Assembly (NCBI GenBank): GCA_052387675.1
Contig: JBQTIY010000009.1
Span: 298,329-362,328 of the forward strand
From: JBQTIY01 sp052387675
GTDB lineage: Bacteria; Planctomycetota; B15-G4
Length of the DNA stretch: 64,000 nt
Reading direction: 5' to 3'
A program made the translations under genes and the position numbers. Under the pieces are notes generated by a model. It ran no database searches and had not been told where the DNA came from. It worked only from the letters and a program-made list of their open reading frames with translations. How positions within the stretch are numbered: position 1 is the first letter of the stretch; the number at the start of each line of letters is the position of its first letter. This document shows, piece by piece, positions 24,701 through 31,477 of the stretch.

Positions 24701-26246
24701 CATCCTCATGACGGCGCTCGCGGCAGGTTTGGCGCTGGTGCCGCTCGCTCTGCGCGGGGAGGAGCCCGGCAACGAAATCCTCACGCCCATGGCCGTCGTC
24801 ATTCTCTTCGGTCTGCTCTCCTCGACCTTTCTGAGCCTGCTCGTCGTGCCCGCACTCTTCCTGCGTTTCGGCCGCTCGGCCGCACCGCTGCTGGCCATTC
24901 TGGCCTGCCTCGGACTGACCGGCTGCGCGGTCGAGACCCTGGCCCCCAACTACGAGCCGGCGCGCGAGCTGATCCGCACGACGACTGGCCAGGACGAAGT
25001 CTTTGATCCGCAAGTACCGCCGCTCAGTGCAGAGGAACTGCGCGCCGTGCTGCACGACGGCTTGTCGATGGATGAGGCGCTGCGGCTCGCACTGCTCAAT
25101 AACCGTGCCTTGCAGGCCGGCTTCATGGAGCTGGGCGTCGCGCGGGCCCAGTTCGTGCAGGCGGGCTTGTTGCAGAATCCCGTGCTCGGACTGTCCCTCT
25201 TTCTGCCATCGGGCGGCGGGCGCACGCGCTTGGCGGGAGATCTGGCGCAGAATCTGAGCGATCTGTGGCGGATTCCGGCCGCCCGGCTGGCGGCCGGTGC
25301 GGAGAGTGATTTGCAGCTCTTCGCGCTCTCGCGTCAGGCTGGCGAACTCGTGGCCGCGGTGCGGCGAGCCTATGCCGAGTGCGTGGCAGCGCGGGAGGCA
25401 CATGCACTCGCGATCGACGGTGCGCTGATCGCCGGTCGCGTGCAGGGGGCGGCGCAGGCCCGGAGCGAGGCCGGAGTCGCGACCGACTTGGAGACGAACT
25501 TGGCGCGGACGCTGGCCATTGAGGCCAACTTGCAGGCTCAGCGCGCGGAACGCGGCGAGGTCGAGACCACGCGGCGCTTGGCCGCGCTGCTTTCGCTGCA
25601 GGACGATCTGCTCGGCACGTCGTTCACCGACGCGCTGCCGGCCGTCGTGTCAGCGCCGCTTGGCGAGCGCGAACGTGCTGTGCAGCGCGAGGCGCTCGTC
25701 GAGCGCGCACGCACGTCACGCTTGGACCTGCGTGCGGCGGCGGCGGCCGTCGTGGCGGCTGAGGCGCGCCTGACCCTCGAGCGAAAGCGCGCCGCTCCAG
25801 ACTTGGTGACAGGTCTCGGCGCCGAGCGCCCCGAGGGCGGCAGTTCGAGCGACCTGCTCGCGGGTCCGGCACTGTCCGTGGAGCTGCCCTTCTTCGATCG
25901 GAACGAGGCTGGCATCAGTCGGGCCGAGTTCGAACGGGAAGTGGCGCGCCTAAATCACGAGGCTTTGCTGGCGGAGGTCGGGCAGGCGGTGCGCGCCGCC
26001 TACGACCGCGTGCAGATTCTGGCCGACGCCGCTGAGATCGCGAGCGAGCAGTTGCTGCCCCAGGCCGAGCGCAGCAGTGCTCTGGCGCAGGAGGCCTATG
26101 GCGCCGGAGCGACGACACTCCTGACTCTGCTCGAAGGGCAGCGCGCCTCACTCGATGCGAGGCGGGCGAGTAACGAGTCGCGCCTCGATGTCGCCCTGGC
26201 GCTCCTCGAGCTCGAACTCGCGCTCGGCGCTCCGCTGGATCCGTGA
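21726..26246 (+). CDS. RND heavy-metal pump fused in frame to a TolC-like outer-membrane factor
   Basis: One uninterrupted 1,506-codon frame. Residues 1-~1050 are a complete HME-type RND pump (IIRWSLANRWPVFALAAVL at the start; relay helix AIAIGALVDDAIIDVEN with Asp420/Asp421; last helix STFLSLLVVPALFLRFG). Residues ~1050-1506 are a complete outer-membrane factor: signal-like helix PLLAILACLGLTGC with lipobox Cys1067, then the two OEP halves (SMDEALRLALLNNRALQAGF, LLQNPVLGL; later RTSRLDLRAAAAAVVAAEA, VELPFFDRNEAG). No stop separates them. It is either a genuine fusion or an OMF started from an internal GTG (within LLVVPAL). The copper methionine triad of CusA is not conserved: only the third Met (RIDHMLSG) is present. 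The substrate is therefore open. Confidence 0.85.
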   Translation: MRTEAGGGLINFIIRWSLANRWPVFALAAVLTGGGLFVARQMPVDVFPDLTAPTVTVIAEGHGLSPLEMETQVTFPIETAMNGAADVRRVRSGTAVGITVVWVEFAWGTDIFRARQTVAERLAALSGGLTEQVEPPKIAPISSIMGEILFLSLTSAQHDALELRTVATTQIRRRLLSIAGVSQVTSIGGDTRQYQVVLAPERLAAYELTAGAVAQALSGTNENVAGGVLIAGTQELIVEGLGRVRTTADIGATVVALRNDVPVTVADLGVVQIGAALKRGTASAARRGPQGEAIIESGVVIAVQKQPGANTLELTSRLDLALTEIQRGLPAGMHINKDLFRQATFIANSVENATGALLEGALMVLLVVILFLGSARASLITLCALPLSLCVAVLTLKALGDGINTMTLGGMAIAIGALVDDAIIDVENVVRRLRENAHLPEPLRRSALAVVYEASVEVRPSIVTATLVILLVFLPLFALTGIEGRLLQPLGTAFCVSLAASLLTALTLTPALCLALLPKSGTVLTAHEPRFVAWLKRRYARPLDGALSRPWLVALPSVALLVASLVLVFSMGRGFLPEFNEGALVVGVVTLPGTSLAESDRLAGLVEQALMRHPEIAAIGRRTGRAEEDEHVQGVEASEIDLTLDMEAPQRLGLPRRSKAELLEALRADLAGIPGIQATFGQPISHRIDHMLSGTRASVAVKIFGDDLATLRDIGRRVEERMRAVPGVVDLSLEQQALVPTLRVVFDRPALARHGLLVADAARALELASSGYVAGQVLEGVNAYDLLVRVGQPGVATPAALAATLVDTPSGARIPLGALASVTEDRSPNFVSRENAQRKIVAMCNVAGRDVASVVADIQAGLATDVALPAGYFVEFGGQFESAAATAQRLAMLGGLIVVGIVGLLFLLFRSVRDTLLIMLNLPLALIGGVAGVWATGGVLSVASIIGFITVFGIAVRNGVMLVSHVRHLQRSEGVASLREAVRRGALERLAPILMTALAAGLALVPLALRGEEPGNEILTPMAVVILFGLLSSTFLSLLVVPALFLRFGRSAAPLLAILACLGLTGCAVETLAPNYEPARELIRTTTGQDEVFDPQVPPLSAEELRAVLHDGLSMDEALRLALLNNRALQAGFMELGVARAQFVQAGLLQNPVLGLSLFLPSGGGRTRLAGDLAQNLSDLWRIPAARLAAGAESDLQLFALSRQAGELVAAVRRAYAECVAAREAHALAIDGALIAGRVQGAAQARSEAGVATDLETNLARTLAIEANLQAQRAERGEVETTRRLAALLSLQDDLLGTSFTDALPAVVSAPLGERERAVQREALVERARTSRLDLRAAAAAVVAAEARLTLERKRAAPDLVTGLGAERPEGGSSSDLLAGPALSVELPFFDRNEAGISRAEFEREVARLNHEALLAEVGQAVRAAYDRVQILADAAEIASEQLLPQAERSSALAQEAYGAGATTLLTLLEGQRASLDARRASNESRLDVALALLELELALGAPLDP

Positions 26247-26399
26247 GGATGAGGAGATGCCGCCGCTGCCAGCGTTGCCCCGAACCGATGGTGACCCTCT
26301 TGCTGTTGCTCGATCGTCACCAGCATGTACACGAGCATGCCGGGTCCGATCCGTCGGTGCGCCAGACGCACGATCCGCACACGCACTCCCCTCGGCACC
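26247..26399. other. Uninterpreted junction sequence after the fused pump
   Basis: This 153-bp stretch between the fused RND-OMF gene and the RND remnant contains no recognisable gene on either strand. Together with the remnant at 26400-26577 it forms the gap before the restriction gene. It probably represents recombination debris. Confidence 0.4.
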
Positions 26400-26577
26400 T
26401 GCCTGACCTGGCTCACCGGCGGCTCGTGGAACGTCAGCTCGCTCATCGGGCTCATCGGCCTCTTCGGCATCGCGGTGCAGAACGGTCTGGTGCTCATCAC
26501 GCAAACCAAGGGACTGCTCGCGGAGGGGCTGCCCTGCGAGGCCGCGCTGCGCGAGGCCTGTGCCGCGAGTGGCGGGG
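26400..26577 (+). pseudogene. Internal RND pump fragment
   Basis: The frame encodes LTWLTGGSWNVSSLIGLIG, LFGIAVQNGLVLITQTKGLL and AEGLPCEAALREACAASGG, which is the helix 9-11 region of an HME-type RND pump (compare LSVASIIGFITVFGIAVRNG in the neighbouring intact pump). The next conserved segment (the RP-x-LMTA helix) is absent: homology stops within about five bases of the stop codon of the restriction gene at 26582. It is a truncated remnant marking a recombination junction. Confidence 0.75.
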
Positions 26578-26581
26578 CGCC

Positions 26582-29086
26582 TCAAGCTGACAGCAGGCGC
26601 TGCAGTTCGTCCTTCCAGGCGCCGTGCTTCTCGCCCTGGATCACTTGGAAGCGGAACTTCGAGTTCTCGAAACCGGCGCCGAGGTCCTGCCAGGCGATTG
26701 ACTTTCCGAGCGAAGTGAAGACTTCGGCCAAGCTGCGCTTGTAGAGCGTGTCGAGATTCCCTTCAAGGTGCTCGCCCTTGCTCTCGACAACCAAGACGCT
26801 GGGCGCTGGCTTCTTTCCGGAGCCCTGCTGGACGACGAAGTCCGGGTAGACGCGGTGGCGTCGGTAGCCCTGGATCGAGAAGTGCTCCGCCCCGACCTCG
26901 TTGCGGTACCACCAGAGCACCTCGGGATGCTTGTCCAGGAACAGGGCGATGGTGGTCTCGTATTCGTTAAGCGATTCCTCCGGGACCACGTCGAAGAGAG
27001 ACCGCTCGACAGGCGAGTTGTCCGGGTGTACGAGTTGGCGGGTCGAACGCAGTTGCACCTCTGGCGGCAGCTCAAAGCGGCACTCACGACACTCGAGGTA
27101 GAAGCAGAGCCGTCCTTTGCGCATGAGTTCGCGGAAAGCGGCCTCCGTCTGCGCGTCGGTCTGGCTCTGTATGAAGCCGGCCAGCCGCTCGCGCAGCGCG
27201 AACTTCACCAGCGCCAGCTTGCCGGTGAGATCCGGATATCCCTTCAGCAGCCGGTCTATGGCCTTGGACGCGACCAGCCGCAGGTCCGAGTAGTTGAAGT
27301 GGTCAATCGCGAGGTTTGCGACGAGCCAAGCCTTGACCTTCTCGTCGGGTTCGACATGCGTCACCTCGAGGCTGCCGACGTGTTCCGCGTCCCGTTGGCC
27401 GAGCGTCAGCCGATAACGCAGGTCCTTCGCCTGCTCAAGGTCACTCGCCAGATTCCAGTCGATCGCGGCGTAATCGAAGCGGCCCACGTCGACGGTCGCA
27501 ACGAGATGGCGGAAGTAGTCGAGCGACTCGTAGTCCTTGCCCGACTTCACGCAGAAGCGCGGGAGGTAGACGCGCCCCTTGAACTCGCGGTAGTGGCGCC
27601 GGAAGGCGGGCCGCATCCGCGCCACCGGCCGCTTCTGAGGGCCTGTCTCCGCGCTGCGATCGACAATGCTCGCCGCGTCGCCGTCGTAACCTTCGCGTTC
27701 AAGCGCCTTCTTGACCTCGCGCGTGATGTCCGCCGCGCTGCGCTGGAGGCAGTAGACGTAGCTCTCGTTCAACTCGGGGGCAGTGCTGCGCTGAGCGAAG
27801 GGCTGGCGTAGCACGCGACCCACGAGTTGGGTCATGGCCTGCTCAGACTTCGTGTTCATGAGCGAGACGAGGATGTAGGCGAAGGGGCAGTCCCAACCCT
27901 CCTGAAGCGCGCTCCGCGTAATGATCCACTGGATCCGGCAGCCCTCGTCGAGCAGGTCGATGCCCTCGATGTCGTCCTTGTCCGAGCTTTTGATGGCGAT
28001 CTCGTGCTCGGAGACGCCGAGGCGCTCGATGAGGTGCGCCTTCACATCCTCCGCGTGCACCAAGTCGGCCTCGCGTTGGTCCTTGCCCGTGCGCTCCGCC
28101 TGTACCAGGACGATGGGGCGGATCAACGGCAGGGGGCCGGCGATCTCCAGCGCCTGCTTCGCGAGCGCGTCCCTCCGATCCTTGGCTTGGGCCAGGCATA
28201 TCTTCCAGTCGGTCACGCCGGAGACGGCGATGTTGATGGGGAGCTTGATCATCTCCTCCTTCAGCAGGTCCTGCCCGGTGACCTTCACGAGCACGTTCGC
28301 TTCGCGCGGCGGCGTGGCCGAAAGCTCGACCACGATCGAAGCGTTGAAACCTTCAATGGTCTTCTGTGCGAGTTCGCTGTAGGCCTTGTGCCCTTCGTCG
28401 AGGATCACAGCCGGTTCGCACAGACGGATCAGGTTTGCCAGTGAGGTGAGTGCGATCTCCCCGTCCAGCGTGTCGAGATTCGGAACTCGCTCCCGGAGCT
28501 TGCCGTGCGCTGCCGCGTCGTCCTCGGGTGGAAAGTGCTGAATGATGTTCCCGCCAGAGTCCTGGAACAGCTTGAGCTGGTCGCGAGTCTCTCGGTTCGC
28601 CGACGCCAGCTTGATGACCAGCACATTGAGCCGGTCGGCGAGTTGGCCGGGCGTGAGGCGGAAGACCTCGTGCTTCTCCCACACCTCCACCGGACGGCCG
28701 TTCGCAAACTCGAGCGCCTCGCGATACGGGTGCCGCCGGTCGCGCAGCGCGCGCAGCGTGTCCTTGTAGATCTGGTCGCTCGGTACGACCCACAGTGCCA
28801 AGCCCGAACCGTTGCGGCTCTTGAGGAGACCGGCCTGAATGCGTCCAAGGATGTGCGCCGCGAGCAGGGTCTTGCCGCCGCCAGTCGGGATCTTGATGCA
28901 GAAGGTCGGGAGGTCGCGGCCCGCGCCCGTGCGTCGTTCACGGCCCGGGAACGCAAGGCCCGTGGCTAACTTCCAGGCATCGAGCGTCGCGTGCTGGAGG
29001 TTTCCCTTCTGGCGCTCAGCGTCCAGGCAGTCCAGGAATTGCCCGACCTTGCCGAGAACCTCGCGCTGGAATCGCTTGAGCTCCAT
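26582..29086 (-). CDS. res: Type III restriction endonuclease Res subunit
   Basis: An 834-residue superfamily-2 helicase/nuclease that, with Mod, cuts foreign DNA. Helicase features: Walker A IPTGGGKT (residues ~67-73), DEGHK (230-234), SATPPRE, and a C-terminal helicase lobe with ITRSALQEGWDCPFA and QLVGRVLRQPF. The C-terminal PD-(D/E)xK nuclease is visible as YPDFVV (Asp749) and VVESKG (Glu768, Lys770). Length is somewhat short for the family, but all core motifs are present. It starts three bases after the stop of mod, as usual for this operon. The 3' end abuts an RND gene fragment, indicating insertion of the module into the metal island. Confidence 0.93.
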   Translation of the reverse strand: MELKRFQREVLGKVGQFLDCLDAERQKGNLQHATLDAWKLATGLAFPGRERRTGAGRDLPTFCIKIPTGGGKTLLAAHILGRIQAGLLKSRNGSGLALWVVPSDQIYKDTLRALRDRRHPYREALEFANGRPVEVWEKHEVFRLTPGQLADRLNVLVIKLASANRETRDQLKLFQDSGGNIIQHFPPEDDAAAHGKLRERVPNLDTLDGEIALTSLANLIRLCEPAVILDEGHKAYSELAQKTIEGFNASIVVELSATPPREANVLVKVTGQDLLKEEMIKLPINIAVSGVTDWKICLAQAKDRRDALAKQALEIAGPLPLIRPIVLVQAERTGKDQREADLVHAEDVKAHLIERLGVSEHEIAIKSSDKDDIEGIDLLDEGCRIQWIITRSALQEGWDCPFAYILVSLMNTKSEQAMTQLVGRVLRQPFAQRSTAPELNESYVYCLQRSAADITREVKKALEREGYDGDAASIVDRSAETGPQKRPVARMRPAFRRHYREFKGRVYLPRFCVKSGKDYESLDYFRHLVATVDVGRFDYAAIDWNLASDLEQAKDLRYRLTLGQRDAEHVGSLEVTHVEPDEKVKAWLVANLAIDHFNYSDLRLVASKAIDRLLKGYPDLTGKLALVKFALRERLAGFIQSQTDAQTEAAFRELMRKGRLCFYLECRECRFELPPEVQLRSTRQLVHPDNSPVERSLFDVVPEESLNEYETTIALFLDKHPEVLWWYRNEVGAEHFSIQGYRRHRVYPDFVVQQGSGKKPAPSVLVVESKGEHLEGNLDTLYKRSLAEVFTSLGKSIAWQDLGAGFENSKFRFQVIQGEKHGAWKDELQRLLSA

Positions 29087-29089
29087 CGG

Positions 29090-30739
29090 TCACTTCAACT
29101 GGAAGGGGATCAGCATGGGCCGGATATCCCCGAAAGCGCGAAGCTCGTCACGGTGGACCCAGAGCTTTTCGCAGTAGATGACCTTGCGCGCTGACTTGTC
29201 CTTCAGGCTGCGCAAGAAGTCCGCATCAAGGGCGGGCGGCGTCTCGCGTCCGCGTCGGTAGAGCAGGTAGTAGCTGGTGTCTTGCCAAGTTCCGATGCGC
29301 CAGGACTTCTGGTCGACCGTCTTGGGATCGAAGTTCCGGCTCGTTTCTGTAAACCAGATATAGCGGGCCATCTGCTCGTAGCTCGGCGGCGTGTCGCCGA
29401 GGTCGCGATACTCGTCGAACATGTTCCGGCCGACACGGACATAAGCGAACTCGCCGCCCAGGCCGGGCTCCTTCATTTTCTTGGTCTTGCCCTTTGATCC
29501 ACGTTTTACGAATGCGTATCCGTTCACAACGCGACGAACTCGCTCGGCGGTCAGCGTCGCGCACAGGTTCCGCTTTTCGTCTCCGTCGGCCTTCGTGTCG
29601 TGCGGCTGCTGAATCAGTACGAACCGGCGCACGGCGTCACTCCCCGTGTTCGCCTTCAGGACAGCGTGCGCGGTAGTGCCTGTCCCGGCGAAGGAGTCGA
29701 GCACGATGTCTCCGGGTTCAGTCGCAACTTGAAGAATGCGCTCAAGCAGGGCGACGGGCTTCGGAGTGATGGGAGCCTCCGTCGATCCTAGGATCTGGAG
29801 CACTTCTTTCTTCGCTTCCTGTGTGTGTCCGGCCTCTCGGTAGGTCCAGATCGTCTCTGGAACTAGATCCTTCACTTCGGAAAGGAATCGCTTGATCGCC
29901 GGGTCGTTATCGCCGTCCTCGCCCCACCAGATGCGACCGTCCGCATCCAGTTCCCAGAACGTGTCCTCCGAGAAGGCCCAGTAGCGCCCTTCAGGCGGGC
30001 CCTTGATCAACCGGCCACTCGGGCACTCAATCTCGTACGTGCCCTTGCTGTAGAAATTGCGAGCAGTCAGATTGTCTGGCTTCCAGTCGCCACGCGGATC
30101 CTTGTCCGGGTTCGAATACCTGTCGTTCTGTTCGGCGGTGCGTGGCAACAGCCTGCGTTTCCACAGGTCCTTTTTCCGGGCGTAGACGACCACATAGTCG
30201 TGGTTCTCTGAGAAATGCTGTGCCGAGCTCTTCGGCGAATAAACTTTCTCCCAGATAATCGTGGCGACGAAGTTCTGCTCGCCGAAGATCTCATCCATCA
30301 ACGCTCGGAGGTGATGGACCTCGTTGTCGTCGATGCTGATGAAGATCGCACCGTCGTCGCGCAGCAATTCCTTGAGCAGTTGCAGCCGCGGCCACATCAT
30401 GCAACACCACTTGTCGTGGCGCGTGGCGTCCTCGCCTTCCTTGCCGACGACCTTGCCGAGCCACTCCTTGAACAGGGGCTGCGTCAGGTTGTCGTTGTAA
30501 ATCCAGCCCTCGTTGCCGGTGTTGTAGGGCGGATCGATATAGACGCACTTGATCCGGCCGGCGTGCGTGGGGAGGAGGCTCTTGAGGGCGATGAGGTTGT
30601 CACCCTCGATGATCAGGTTGCTATCGAGGCTCGGATCCTTGCCGAGCGACAGCTTGGCGTCGATATCGAGCGCATGATGAGGAACTACCCGGTGGTAGCT
30701 CTCGACAGCGGTCTTGCCTTTGAACTGGAGAAACGGCAT
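29090..30739 (-). CDS. mod: Type III restriction-modification DNA methyltransferase Mod subunit
   Basis: A 549-residue DNA adenine methyltransferase of the beta class, recognisable from motif order: the catalytic DPPYNTG (residues 69-75) comes before the SAM-binding LDSFAGTGTTAHAVL (~360). Between them is the variable target-recognition region (NFYSKGTYEIECPSG... GRIWWGEDGDNDPAIKRF). It modifies one strand of an asymmetric site and guides Res. The specificity is unknown. Start ATG 30739 (MPFLQFKGKT) is preferred, because the longer open frame upstream has no Mod-like sequence and overlaps the secreted-protein fragment. mod precedes res on the minus strand with three bases between them. By eye the base composition seems less GC-rich than the flanking metal genes, consistent with acquisition by transfer. 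Confidence 0.93.
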   Translation of the reverse strand: MPFLQFKGKTAVESYHRVVPHHALDIDAKLSLGKDPSLDSNLIIEGDNLIALKSLLPTHAGRIKCVYIDPPYNTGNEGWIYNDNLTQPLFKEWLGKVVGKEGEDATRHDKWCCMMWPRLQLLKELLRDDGAIFISIDDNEVHHLRALMDEIFGEQNFVATIIWEKVYSPKSSAQHFSENHDYVVVYARKKDLWKRRLLPRTAEQNDRYSNPDKDPRGDWKPDNLTARNFYSKGTYEIECPSGRLIKGPPEGRYWAFSEDTFWELDADGRIWWGEDGDNDPAIKRFLSEVKDLVPETIWTYREAGHTQEAKKEVLQILGSTEAPITPKPVALLERILQVATEPGDIVLDSFAGTGTTAHAVLKANTGSDAVRRFVLIQQPHDTKADGDEKRNLCATLTAERVRRVVNGYAFVKRGSKGKTKKMKEPGLGGEFAYVRVGRNMFDEYRDLGDTPPSYEQMARYIWFTETSRNFDPKTVDQKSWRIGTWQDTSYYLLYRRGRETPPALDADFLRSLKDKSARKVIYCEKLWVHRDELRAFGDIRPMLIPFQLK

Positions 30740-30899
30740 GCCGCCAAGCTTAGAGATTGGCGGATCGAGATTCGCTCGCGCCCTGCTTCCGGCGGCGGCC
30801 CGCTTGTGGGCAACTTGTTGATTGGCGTGGACGTTCACGCCCCTGAGTCGGCGAGGCGGCATTTCTGTTACGCGGCCGGCGAGTCTGAAGGGGCTCTTG

Positions 30900-31430
30900 A
30901 CAGCCCCGCCGCTCTGGCCCTCGTTTCCCAGTCCTCCCAGGGCCACGACGGCGTGGGCTCCTCCGACTTCAATCTGCTCGTGCCAGACTTCCCGTTGGGT
31001 GGGTCGATTCTCTCCGTGCTCCTCGTCGGCCCCGAGTCGGGCGTGGTCCTGCAGCACGCCACTTGGGACGTGACCTTCACCTCGCCGCCAGGCGGAACTC
31101 TCGCGGCGAACATCATCATGGAGCTGCACGTGCCGCTGGAAGCCGGCATCGAGTCGTGGGTGGTGACCGGGACGGACTTCGGCTGGCCCGCAGCGACAGG
31201 CACGTACACCGGGCGGATCAGCTCCGACGCCTACAACGGCGTGTTGAGCGGCGGGCTGTTTGGGTTTACGACGCCGGAGCTATTCCTCTCGGCGACGACG
31301 GGCGGAATCGATGGCCAGTTCCTAGGGTCCACGATCTCCCTCGAGCTGGCGCCCGACGTCTGCCAAGCCAACCTCGGTTTCGGTGGGCTGGGCGCTCTCA
31401 AACGCCGTGCAGATCGAGCTGCTGCCCTGA
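30900..31430 (+). pseudogene. Fragment of a Planctomycetota-type secreted protein
   Basis: The plus-strand frame here reads DGVGSSDFNLLVPDFPLGG, ELHVPLEAGIESWVVTGTDF, GWPAATGTYTGRISSDAYNG and LELAPDVCQANLGFGGLG. The last motif resembles the beginning of a C-terminal Ig-like domain I associate with secreted proteins of Planctomycetota; beyond it the frame loses this character and runs antisense over copA. No start codon with signal peptide is visible upstream: the region to 30740 borders mod directly. Limits are approximate. It is either a truncated gene or a frameshifted one; a functional short protein cannot be excluded. Confidence 0.45.
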
Positions 31431-31477
31431 CCGTCGTCTGCACGTGCGACCGGCTCGGCGTCACGCCCTCAACCGGC

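Noticed and set aside
26768..28444. Two long plus-strand frames across the res gene
   Set aside because: The minus-strand protein has complete helicase and nuclease motifs; the opposite frames have none.
30740..31129. N-terminal extension of Mod to 31129
   Set aside because: The extra 130 residues show no methyltransferase character and run opposite the secreted-protein fragment; Mod proteins begin like MPFLQFKGKT.
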